In this document: in pieces, positions 1-9,348 of the stretch
How the letters are laid out: every line of letters starts with the position of its first letter
Position numbering within the stretch: the stretch's first letter is position 1
Source of the DNA: Tanypteryx hageni
Taxonomy: Eukaryota > Arthropoda > Insecta > Odonata > Petaluridae
Direction of reading: 5' to 3'
NCBI GenBank assembly: GCA_028673005.1
Contig: CM054116.1
Location: 147,247,173 to 147,311,172 of the forward strand
DNA length: 64,000 bases
The notes under the pieces: generated by a model
What the model saw: only the letters and a program-made list of their open reading frames with translations
What the model was told of the DNA's origin: nothing
Databases searched by the model: none
Made by a program: the position numbers and the translations under genes

Positions 1-2
1 AT

Positions 3-137
3 TTGAGGAACGCCATGTCTCAAGACCGTTTAAATGGCTTAGAGCTTTTAAATATACATCGACACATTAAAATTAATCCTCAAGATGTTTTAAACGAATT
101 ACAGAAATCAAAAAGAAAAATTGACATTTTAATCTAG
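3..137 (+). pseudogene. hAT transposase C-terminal tail (ZMYM1-like), partial
   Basis: Read in frame 3, this partial sequence contains SQDRLNGLELLNIHRHI, then a basic, Lys-rich end and a TAG stop at 135-137. This matches the tail that follows the dimerisation (hATC) region in ZMYM1-type hAT transposases; the same block is present in decayed form near 55480-55573. Only about 44 residues are in the window, so nothing can be said about activity. In this family the C-terminal region serves transposase oligomerisation. Confidence 0.7.
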
Positions 138-151
138 AATGAAATATGTAC

Positions 152-456
152 TGAATGATGTAATTAATAATTAAAAATAGTTTGTATTTTTTGTCGAATT
201 TATACCAAGCTTTTCATTATTGTTAACCATGTCAAAATTTTCATTTTTTTCTTTTGGTTTAAATTTGTGGATCCTTAAAACTGAATATATCAATCGCATT
301 TCTTGAATGATGTAATTAATAATTGAAAATAGCTTGTATTTTTTGTCAAATTTGTACCAAGCTTTTTATTATTGCTAACCATGTCAAAATTTTCATTTTT
401 TTCTTTAGTCATTAAATTTGTGGGTCCTTAAAACTGCAAATCTCAATCGCATTTCT
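152..456. repeat. Tandem duplication, about 152-bp period, two copies
   Basis: Copies at 152-303 and 304-456 share TGAATGATGTAATTAATAAT, the segment around ACCAAGCTTTT, and ATCGCATTTCTT. They differ by scattered substitutions. The duplication lies in the 3' untranslated end of the hAT fragment. Confidence 0.8.
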
Positions 457-603
457 TTTCTTTAGTGAATACCAACTCTTCTTTATCTGAAAATCGCTAC
501 GTTTTACCCCAAATTAAAACGTAAAGTATTAGATATGTTCGGTGGGATATATTTTCTTATGGTTGAGCCCCCACCCCAAGAGAAAATCCTGGGTGCGCCC
601 CTG

Positions 604-1223
604 ATTCTTAGAAATAGTTTATTCATATCTTTCAAATATCTAAATTTTATTCAAAATCCTAACATAATGATTGTATAATATAAATTTTAATGCTTTGTCA
701 TGGAAAACGGTTGTACATTATTTAAGACTTGCGAAGCCCGTACTAAAATTTCTCAAAAAAGCTAATTATTGTGTCAGCGTTATTGATTACATCTTTATAT
801 TTCAAAAATATTCATTGCTCCCTTTAGTGGACGCCCATGGATTATTCTTTGTATATCATTTTAGTTCAACACTTCTCTTCTATGAATACATAGTTGCAAA
901 CATCAATTTCGATCTCGAATATGTCATCATTCTATTTCCAATATTGATAATGAAGCCACAAAATTGAGTAATACCTTCACTTCTTAAGGTAAATACCTTT
1001 AAAATTACTACAAGTAATAAATTTCGGAAACATTCGTTATTATTCATTAAACGTAAAAAATTTAGTTCAAAATGCTAAATAAAGCGGAAAATTTAAAAAC
1101 ATCTTCTTTCAGCAAATGCCCGTCAATGTTGAATGTCATTCAAAAATCTTTTCGTATAATGCCTTCGTATAGACTGAAAGCGCGTGGTTTTGCTACTTCG
1201 TCCTGTTGCTTTTCTTGATATGG
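604..1223. other. AT-rich stretch, nothing assigned
   Basis: No coding similarity or clear repeat structure is seen here. The one ORF (671-967, 98 codons) has no recognisable motif and AT-driven composition. Confidence 0.5.
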
Positions 1224-1440
1224 AGAATATGGAAGCTAAGAAGGGTTATAAGTATTGCCTGGTGCCTTACTGCCTAAATACAACGATTAAACCCCGAGAA
1301 AATTGTTCTTCACGCTACCGAACTCCTTAGGAAGAAATAAGAAGCGGAGAGTGTTGTGGTTGAAGGCCATGAGGAGATACGCATCTGATATATCGGAACG
1401 TACAACTGCAATTGTCTGCGAAGATCATTTTAATGTAAGT
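1224..1440 (+). pseudogene. THAP zinc-finger domain exon, frameshifted
   Basis: From the ATG at 1224 the frame reads MENMEAKKGYKYCLVPYC, the C-x4-C start of a THAP (C2CH) DNA-binding domain. Around 1295 the frame shifts; the continuation has the expected FFTLP, a central Trp (VLWLKAMRRYA) and the CEDHF motif that supplies the last Cys and His. The sequence then runs into GTAAGT, a good splice donor, at about 1435. THAP domains occur in P-element-type transposases and in host transcription factors; no DDE core follows here. The frameshift and isolation suggest a dead exon of a THAP-bearing transposon or a retrocopy. Confidence 0.7.
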
Positions 1441-2220
1441 ACTAGTTATATGGATGTACGTAATTTTATTGCTTCATATTTTAGTTTATGACTTATATCG
1501 GCATTACATTGACATGATGCATATATTTCTGGAGAACGATGAAAGAGTGAATTATATTTTTATGTTTCAAAGATTAGCATATATATTTTAACAAAACCTC
1601 CATAATATGCCTATATTAAGATCAAACTTACGGAAATCGTTGGGCTATGGGTTTATTAAGCAAATAATTACTGTTGCAGTGCATATATTTAAGTACCAAG
1701 TTTTTAAGCAAATACTTTTAAATACGTTACAAATTAAGATAGTTCTGTAATATAAATGTTTTAATAAATTTGTTCCCATAATATCCACGACTGCATGTTT
1801 GAAGGACCATGTTTTGCTAAATAAGGGCAGTCATGACACTCCACAGACGTGACTAAATCTTCTTCTTCATCCTCAACTACACTCACTTCATAACTTCTTT
1901 ATCTTATTCTGTGTTCAGTGCAAATATTGCCCTTAATAGTACAAATTTTTCCCTCTCGCTTCAGTTTAACAAATCCAACAGCATTACTAACATAGTCTTT
2001 CCTCATTCACCACAAAGGGAGAAAAAAAGCCATAAACGCAACGATGAAATTCGCGACATATACAAAAGAGATATGCAGTTATGACAAACACTTTGACAGT
2101 TTTTCTTTTCACAAGTATAGGTAATAACTAAGGCAGATAGACACTTAAAACAAACTTCACCACATTTCCTATAGACAAGACACACGGAAACTAAGTTTAT
2201 TCACATTGATTTTGTTTAAT
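1441..2220. other. AT-rich stretch, nothing assigned
   Basis: Short ORFs only, none with a recognisable motif. If the 1224-1440 exon was once spliced, this would be its former intron; no matching downstream exon was found. Confidence 0.4.
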
Positions 2221-2255
2221 ATTTGTCAATATTTGACCTGATGATTCTGTAAAGG

Positions 2256-2282
2256 CAGATGATGGTGATTATTCACCGAAAC
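2256..2282 (+). ncRNA. Degenerate hammerhead-ribozyme-like core
   Basis: CAGATGA (consensus CUGANGA with one change) is followed by T, a perfect 5-bp hairpin GGTGA-TTAT-TCACC, and GAAAC, then CGATCG. Order and spacing match a hammerhead core with stem II, of the kind found in the terminal repeats of Penelope-like retroelements. The mutated second core base makes activity unlikely. Confidence 0.45.
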
Positions 2283-2299
2283 CGATCGTGTTTTACTTA

Positions 2300-3280
2300 A
2301 TATATTTTTTGGATATTAGCAAAAGTTTAATATAAATAAAAAATACTATCTAGCATGTTTTTATTGTGGAATTCCACGAAGTCTCGTCCTCGTCCGTTAC
2401 CTTTTGTATAATTATCTAACTATATTTTACTTACTAGATACTATTTCAGGACAGCATGGGAAACAATACATAAATAAATATTCTATAATATTAGTTAAAA
2501 CTAGAGCTGTTTTATTCGTTTAATATGGGAAAGCTGTTTTGAGACGTCAATCTATCTTTTACATGTCTTCTGCGTTTCAGTCGAAATAATAGTACTATTA
2601 CAATAACTGAAAATAAAAGCGCTACATCGAACTTGTTTTATCAATAAAATGTAATACAAACCTGTCCGCCTTCGCTCCACGCATTTCAACATCTGAATAT
2701 TGCTCCCTACGACTTCCAATGTACTGTAAAAGCATGTACGAATCGACGTTGGGCAAATTATCATATGCCATTTTGCAAAACACAAAGCGAAATAAATGCA
2801 GAAAGGTGCAGTACTTCTACCGATATTTCTTCTAAGACGGCGCATAGAGGAAAACAACAGAATTATATCTTTCAAGCTACTACTTCTATATCGGCACAAT
2901 GTCTTCTAGCACGGCTAGCATCGGCTAACATGCTTGTGGCATGCACTGGCGTCACTAAACACTCGGCAAAATTCGGCTACCGAATGTGATCGGGTTCGGC
3001 AATAACTCGTCCGTTTTAAATCGCTTTTTTTATAAATATCTTTTAAAAATTTAACAAAAAACTTTATATTTGCCTATAACAGTAGTCATACAATACAAAT
3101 TCATAAAATGTTTGGTAATTCCCGATATTTGTCAGTCCCCCATTGGCCACCATGTACGTGTATGTGCAGCTGCAGATAACCCTTCGGCAGCTTTGCAGGG
3201 ACCGTTTGTTTAGAGTTTAGATCTTCTTGTTCCTTTCCTTTTCTTTTCTTCCTACATATCTTTTGTGTTTTGTATACTTC
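2300..3280. other. Unassigned stretch ending in a retroelement-like 3' tail
   Basis: No convincing gene. The last 150 bases (ATCTTCTTGTTCC... AATAAAGTACTATTATTATTGTC) look like the 3' untranslated end of a non-LTR retroelement with an ATT-type microsatellite tail. Confidence 0.35.
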
Positions 3281-3282
3281 GT

Positions 3283-3337
3283 TAGCAAATAAAGTACTAT
3301 TATTATTGTCATAAAAATTATTATTATTATTAAATTA
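3283..3337. repeat. (ATT)n simple repeat
   Basis: ATTATTATTGTC then ATTATTATTATTATTAAATT. It abuts the truncated 5' edge of the next RT fragment and probably marks the tail of an upstream element. Confidence 0.6.
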
Positions 3338-4065
3338 ATGGAAATAGGAATCAGAGGGAAAGAACTAGATTGGTTCAAAAATTATACACAAAATAGACAG
3401 ATAACGGTTAATATTGATAAATACTATAGTGATTTTAAAATAATGATTCTGGTGTACTGCAATGGCCAATTTTAGGACCTATCTTTTACTTAATGTATGT
3501 GAATAGTATTTTTGAAATAGTAGAATACTGTCACATATTTCTTTATGCTGATGATGTTGATTTGATGTCTACTCATAGAAATGTAAATATGTACTAGATT
3601 AAAGAATTTACAAAATGACTTAAATATTCAGAAGTGACCCCATGATCATGAACTGATTACAAATAAAGCCAAAAGCCATTGCATGCATTTAAGACACTAC
3701 GAACGAGAACCAGAAAATTTAAATATAAAACTACACTCTCATGATTGCCTACATAATACAAACAATGGAGTTAACCAATGCAACTGTACAATACTAGAAC
3801 AGGTGAAGAATACTACATACCTTAGAGTAATTATAGATGGCATTTATAATTTTGATCATCAAATTTTAAAAATAAATACAAAATTAAGAGTGTTGGCTAG
3901 TAAATTCTATGCAATAAAAGATTTAGTTCCACTAAATGTTAAAATCATAATATACAAATCGTTGGTAGAATCTATCATAAGATATGGGATACCTTTATGG
4001 GGAAGCACTTCCAATTACCTCATTCTATCACTTGAAAAATTACAGATATAAATACTGCAACAGAT

Positions 4066-4306
4066 GTGGAGCTTGGTGGCTTTGTTGACTTATGGCTCAA
4101 TTCTAATCAATGTAACAAACTCCTTCAGCCGTAAAAGAATTAACAATAATCCTGATGCATTTCACCAACTAAAAGTGCATCTTCAGGGGAACTTACAATG
4201 ACTTACAGTGACTGTAAGTTCCCCTGAAGATGCCCACTTAGTGGGTGAAATGCATCAGGATTATTGTTAATTCTTTTATGGCTGAAGGAGTTGGTTACAT
4301 TGATTA
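4066..4306. mobile_element. 241-bp palindromic insertion with 11-bp target-site duplication
   Basis: Flanked by CTGCAACAGAT (4055-4065) and CTGAAACAGAT (4307-4317), an 11-bp duplication with one mismatch. Removing the insert and one copy restores the RT reading frame. The insert is a long imperfect palindrome: arms run from about 4107 (AATCAATGTAAC) to about 4193 and from about 4214 (GTAAGTTCCCC) to about 4302 (GTTACATTGATT). A hammerhead-like core is present in each arm, intact on the plus strand and degraded on the minus strand. It resembles two Penelope-type terminal repeats joined head to head. Confidence 0.75.
4224..4250 (+). ncRNA. Hammerhead-ribozyme-like core inside the palindrome
   Basis: CTGAAGA (CUGANGA) at 4224-4230, T, then stem II GCCCAC-TTA-GTGGGT (six pairs including one G-U), then GAAA at 4247-4250. 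Core order and spacing are as in minimal hammerheads of Penelope-like elements. The mirror copy on the minus strand (CTGAAGA at 4186-4180, GAAA at 4163-4160) has a decayed stem II. Stem I and stem III partners were not proven. Confidence 0.6.
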
Positions 4307-4660
4307 CTGAAACAGATAATAGTAGCAAGAAGCATTGACCTAAAATCTTTCTGTCATCAATTTAATATATTACCAATTACATTGCTTTACAAATATATCA
4401 TCATACTAGATAACTTCTTCTCTAATAAACACAAAAACATAAGAAATTATGATTACAATATTGCACTAAGAGATAGGAAAACATACTATGTTCCCAGGTA
4501 TCTTAATCGTTATGATATGAGGAAACATGAATTTATTTTTCCACTCTATCTCAACTCATTACCAGGTGAAATCAGTGAAGAAAACTCAGTATTAAGTCTA
4601 AAAAAGAAACTTAGGGCATGGCTTATTGAGAAATATAAATGGGGGGAAGTGAGAAGATAA

Positions 4661-5040
4661 ACCTAATTTAGAGTGGCTTAGAAATATTACCTGTCATATA
4701 TAATTATATAATAAACCAAAATCTGGACAAAAACAATCATGTTATAGTAACTTATATTGATTATATATGGAAAAACATGACAAAATAGATATATTAAACC
4801 TAGGTATTCAAACAACAGAGGAAAAACCAGCTGAAGTCATTGTGCGTACACTACTAAATAATTTGCCAAAAAATTTAAAAGAAATTAACAAAATTTTAAA
4901 TATGACGGTAAATATTAAAAATTGTTATTGGTATCAAATGCTGTTAGTACATAGTATAAATAATATTTTAAGTAAAAAAGGTTAGAGCTATACTATGTAT
5001 GCACATAAGATCATGTATATGATAATATGTCCTTAAGCAA
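4661..5040 (+). other. 3' untranslated part of the non-LTR fragment (probable)
   Basis: AT-rich. It holds an unassigned 72-codon ORF (4767-4985) and ends around AATAAATAAAATATAA near 5045-5060, a possible 3' tail. The boundary is approximate. Confidence 0.35.
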
Positions 5041-6530
5041 ACTAAAATAAATAAAATATAACGGTGGGACTCTAATGATAAACTGACATGGACAAATAAA
5101 GAGGTGATGAAGATTGCTGAAGTTAACTAAACAAATTAACCATCAAAAGAAGAAATTGAGATGAAGTGACGTGATGAGTTAGAAGTGATGACAAAATATC
5201 TTGAGATGAGATTTGAGATTGACTTGGTGATTATAGATATGATATACTAAATTGATATGAGGTTAAGGGTATTATATGGAAATTGCTAAATTGTGATGTG
5301 TAGTTATACAAAATAAAGGTAATAATATTATTATATAATGTATTTATGTTTTCTGTTCCTATGTGTTTAACTATAAATATATATGATGTAAAATAATAAA
5401 ATATATAAATATAAATACAAATACAAATAAAAATATAAATATAAATATAATATATATATATATATAAATATAAAATAATAGTAGCATTGAAGTGTTCTTG
5501 ATGTTTAATATCCACCGCAAGTAATATAAATTGGGCACCTGCAGACAAGCCTACTGACTCTGTGGGACCTGAGTGTTGCTCATCCTGCATGACATAGGAG
5601 GGAGGAGGTAGAATGTGGGAGTGCCCTTTATAAAAAAATTTATTATTATTATGCAGTTTACCTTTTATCTTCGCTCTTCTTTGCAAGTGTCATCAATTTA
5701 ATCATATTTCTCTTCGATTTATTTTTCTTCATGAGTGGGCATTGGCATATATGTAGCTACACCTGGATTATGAGCATGTCCACTGGAACTGCCTTGAGCC
5801 GTATTGTCATCAACCTATAGTTTGTTACTATTACATTTGATTTTACGTTATTATTGTTATTATTATTATTAGGTGCGCAAAAAATCTTTTAAAGTAGATT
5901 TCATTTTAAACTTCCACAGTTTTGCACCATGAGAGGTGTCCTCTGTGTTATTGTTTCCTTTTGCCACCGCCAAGACAATATTTACGAAATAAAAGTAGTA
6001 CAAAAGTAAATAGTTTTTTAAATGAATATGTCTGCCAATCCCCCACAGCTTAACCTGGAGAGAACTAAGAGTAATAAAACGAAGCCAAATCCTCCAACAA
6101 AATCCCAAACGGGGTGACCCAAGGAGACGTGGAATTAAGCGAAGCTAAATCATCGTTTGCGTATATCTTTTTGGCAGAGGCAAAGGAAACAGTACCCGCT
6201 CTGCGATATTTGACGAATGGCGCATTTTACGACGATCTCTTGTTTCGACACCCAATGACGACGGGAAAAGATTACAGAGATGGGTGACAAAGAAGAAAAC
6301 TGTCTGTTCTTTAGCAACTCGTGATTTTGTCGGCGGAGGCAAGATATCGAAAGTGGGGCAGAGGCGCTTCGATGAGAAGTCGTGGTTACTAAGAGTGGCG
6401 TTGTGGTCGCACCTCTCGATCTCTCCTGGGTGACCTCAGCGAACTCCTTTCGCATCGAAAGGGGACCAAGGCAACAGGAGCGCCTTTGGGGACGATTTGT
6501 TGAAAACAGCGTCACCTTCATAGAGATGCG
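5041..6530. other. Unassigned AT-rich stretch with simple repeats
   Basis: It contains an (AAATAT/AT)n tract at about 5398-5476 and ATT runs near 5640 and 5850-5875, features often left by retroelement tails. ORFs at 5231-5686, 5869-6108 and 6145-6521 have no recognisable motif and overlap each other in several frames. GC rises after about 6120. Confidence 0.4.
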
Positions 6531-6536
6531 CGCTTG

Positions 6537-6587
6537 AGTGTGTGTGTGTGCGCGTGTGTGTGTGAGAGAGAGAGAAAGAGAGAGACC
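6537..6587. repeat. (TG)n/(GA)n compound microsatellite
   Basis: TGTGTGTGTGCGCGTGTGTG followed by GAGAGAGAGAAAGAGAGAGA. Confidence 0.9.
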
Positions 6588-7210
6588 ATGTAAAACTTTT
6601 ATCGTGATGACTTCTTATATAAATTTTACAATTGTTTGGATGTGATTTGAATATACGACTAACAATCTTATATCAAGGATGAAATATTTTTTTATTTGTA
6701 TAAGTGCTTGTTCCTCGACTTATAATGCGTTATCATGTTCTCCATCTCACTTCTTGAGAGTAAGATAGGAAAATAAAAAAATAACGGAACTGAAATCTCA
6801 AAGTTAAAAATGTTTAAATAAATTCTCAAAAAGAAGTATTGTAGATTATAAACAGTGTGCCCCGAGATACGTCTACGAAAGAAATAAGGCACTAATGAGA
6901 GAGTAAAAACCGAATTTTATCGAAATAGGCGATCATTTGGCCGTATAATTTGAGTGGCTCAGTGATTCTTAAGAATTCTCATTCCTCACTGCATGCACTT
7001 GGAAATGGAAGAGTAACGTAATGTAAATCTCACGAGAGATCGAAGGCAAATACTTAAGCGCGGACACAGAATATTAGAAAGGCGAAAAACCACCACTTCC
7101 GATGTCCTCCTCTTGGTGGAAAAGCACTTCCCCGTGCTCCTTTTGAGACACGGCCTTCGGTCCAAGGGAAAATGAGGTACACTTGGGCGAATGACAGTTA
7201 GGTGGCAACT
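6588..7210. other. Unassigned stretch
   Basis: No motif-bearing ORF or repeat was recognised between the microsatellite and the minisatellite. Confidence 0.4.
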
Positions 7211-7380
7211 GGAAGGAGTGGAAATTGGAGGGAGTGGCAATTGGAAGGAGTGAGAATTGGAAGGAGTGGAAATTGGAGGGAGTGGGAATTGGAAGGAGTG
7301 GGAATTGGAAGGAGTGGAAATTGGAGGGAGTGGGAATTGGAAGGAGTGGGAATTGGAAGGAGTGGGGATTGGAAGGAGTG
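7211..7380. repeat. 16-bp minisatellite, 10.6 copies, with 48-bp higher-order period
   Basis: The unit is GGAAGGAGTGGGAATT. Variants recur in threes: units 4-6 and units 7-9 are identical blocks (GGAAGG..AAATT, GGAGGG..GAATT, GGAAGG..GAATT), giving a 48-bp higher-order repeat. As 48 is a multiple of three, all six frames tend to stay open, so the overlapping ORFs here are artefacts of the repeat. Confidence 0.95.
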
Positions 7381-8335
7381 GGTGTGATGGGGGCAGCGGA
7401 TGCCATCTCTGGCGTGCGAGGAAGGAAGAAGAATTGGGCTATAAGAGGTTGGCCCTCCATGTCGAAGCACGGGCGGAAAGCAAGTGGGTAGAGAGCGCTC
7501 GCTTAAGAATTTACCCTCGCCGTACGGGATTATGCTTCCACGAACGACCAAGGATATCGGTCCTGGTGTCGAGGGTCATCCGGGATCTCTGCTGCCCTTC
7601 CGGTGTTCGCGAGGACGCGGCCCGCGGTCGGCGAGACCTTGCCTTAAACAAGTGGCGAGAGGAAGGAAGAAGGTCTTCGCCAGCGATCGTTTCCGCAAAC
7701 CGAGTTGCTTAACTGATTAGGAGGCGACGCGCGAATTTGAAAATTATTTCCCGTCTCCGGGGCAAAATAAGTGGAGTAAACATCGATCGTTATCGTTCGA
7801 CAAGTTAGTTCGTGTAGAAGAGAGGCGGCGACCCAGCGGCCGTTGAGCGCACGGAAAAGGCGATGTCTAGCGGTAAGGAGATAAATTAGCCACTCAACGA
7901 ACGGAGTCTTTCTCACTCCGATCGATTTTTACGGAGGAAATTAAATCCGACTTTTCCTTGAAATGTCGCATTTGGCGGAAATATTCTCGAATTGGAGACC
8001 TTTAACCGAAATGGCAGACGAACATTCCACTATCGGACACTAACTTTTCAACTTTTACGATTATAGAAACGAAGTTAAAAGGTGAGCGACTGCGATGGTT
8101 CCCCGAGGTCCAAAAGATCTCGCAGCGACTATGGAAATGCGAAAGTGTCCGCCGTGGATTCTGGCAGTCAGTGCGTGAATATGCAAAGAACGCCTCATTT
8201 CATGATGCGTCGTCGATTGGTTCCTTCGATTTGGTGACCGTCAGAACCGCATTCGTAAGGCATAGATAAGAATGGAAGGCTCTCCAATGCGATGGGACGT
8301 CGTCGTGCGTTTCTTTGTTTCGGTTGCAGATTGAG
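7381..8335. other. GC- and CpG-richer unique stretch, no gene proven
   Basis: This stretch is clearly richer in G+C and in CpG than its surroundings, for example around 7575-7640 and 7820-7870. Overlapping ORFs exist on both strands but none has a recognisable domain. A host promoter or first-exon region is possible; that is inference from composition only. Confidence 0.35.
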
Positions 8336-8576
8336 GGAAAGAGAGAGAGAGAGAGATAGAAAGAGAGAGAGATAAAAAGAGAGAAAGAGAGAGAGATAGA
8401 AAGAGAGAGAGAGATAGAAAGAGAAAGAGATATAGAAAGAGAGAGAGAGAGATAGAAAGAGAGAGAGAGAGAGAAAGAGAGAGAGATAGAAAGAGAGAGA
8501 GAGATAGAAAGAGAAAGAGATATAGAAAGAGAGAGAGAGATAGAAAGAGAGAGAGAGAGAGAGAGAAATAGAGAGA
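8336..8576. repeat. GA-rich microsatellite (GAGA/GATAGAAA)
   Basis: About 240 bases of GAGAGA broken by GATAGAAA at quasi-regular spacing. The minus-strand ORF over it is a Ser/Leu repeat artefact. Confidence 0.95.
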
Positions 8577-8682
8577 GGCGGATTGGGGAAGGGCAGGTTT
8601 ATGTGGAAGGATAAAAGGGTGGAGCCTCATCTCCGTGAGAGCATGTGAGTTCGCGAAGGGAACAATTGGGACGAGGCCGAGT

Positions 8683-8775
8683 AGGAGAGAGAGAGGGGGA
8701 AAGAGGAGGAGAGAGGGAAGAGTAGGAGAGGGAGGACTACTCTTTCTGTCTCTCTCCCTTCCCTTCCCTTCTCTT
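8683..8775. repeat. Purine tract followed by pyrimidine tract
   Basis: AGGAGAGAGAGAGGGGGAAA and further purines to about 8733, then ACTACTC and CTCTCTCCCTTCCCTTCCC to about 8775. This is a purine/pyrimidine switch capable of hairpin or triplex formation. Confidence 0.7.
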
Positions 8776-9348
8776 CACCGCTAAGGACAACACTACGAAC
8801 TGATTTTTTTCCTCTGCCTCGTCTCTCCTTCTTCCCTTCGTTGTTTCGGTCGAGAAGCGGAAATTGGCACAAGGTGAGGCAGGAAGCGAGGAGAGAAGGT
8901 CAGAGCGCGCCGGGATGACCCTGGCTGTCCCAACCGAGGAGGCGGTCATCGATTGCCTCCGCCGACGCGACCGCTGCGTCTTGCTTTGACAGCGGAAGGC
9001 AGGCGCGGACTTAGAAGGTGCGAGGCCCCTAGGCGATTGGAGTTTACTCGGCCTACTACTTAGTATCTCGGAATAAAGGTTTACATTTTTATAAAGAAAA
9101 CATGCAAAAAAATGTTAATTATTCAATCAGATCAATACTTAACAGTATAAAAGATGAACTTCTGAGGCCGATCCTGCTCCAGTCTCTTAATAGATTCACG
9201 AAAGTTGATTCACAGCAATCACAATATTTAGTCTTAGTACATATTTCTACAACTAGTATATCGTATAAAATAGTCTTTAATAATTTTAGGGCACTTCACC
9301 TGCTTCACAACATTGGTTTTTTACTTTTCCTTGTACTGAATTCCTCTA

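Larger units (their letters stand above)
1..603 (+). mobile_element. hAT transposon, right-end fragment cut by window start
   Basis: The first bases encode the end of a hAT transposase. The fragment ends near 603 in CCTGGGTGCGCCCCTG, whose reverse complement CAGGGGCGCACCCAGG has the form of a hAT terminus beginning CAG. The other end and the 8-bp target duplication lie outside the window. A roughly 152-bp direct duplication fills much of the space between the coding tail and the terminus. Confidence 0.7.
3338..4660 (+). pseudogene. Non-LTR retrotransposon reverse transcriptase, 5'-truncated and interrupted
   Basis: Visible in order: a fragment like RGKELDWFKNYTQNR, a decayed VPQG-type segment near 3450-3480 (VLQWPILGPIFY), and the catalytic FLYADDVDLM around 3540-3570. 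The thumb region follows with YLRVIIDG and ESIIRYGIPLWGS at 3683-4051, and a C-terminal block (YVPRYLNRYD, then YLNSLPGEI) at 4382-4660. This is the RT plus C-terminal domain of a CR1/Jockey-type ORF2; the endonuclease half is absent. Stops occur near 3600, and a 241-bp foreign palindrome splits the coding sequence at 4066-4306. It is dead. Confidence 0.8.

Noticed and set aside
4066..4306. Ordinary DNA MITE
   Set aside because: An 11-bp duplication does not fit the usual 2, 3, 8 or 9 bp of DNA MITEs, and both arms hold hammerhead-like cores, so a Penelope-related origin fits better.
7198..7712. Overlapping ORFs on both strands across the minisatellite
   Set aside because: All six frames are open because the 48-bp higher-order unit lacks stops; no domain outside the repeat.
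8241..8630. 129-codon Ser/Leu-rich minus-strand ORF
   Set aside because: It is the translation of a GA microsatellite; no stop can occur in such repeats, so the open frame means nothing.
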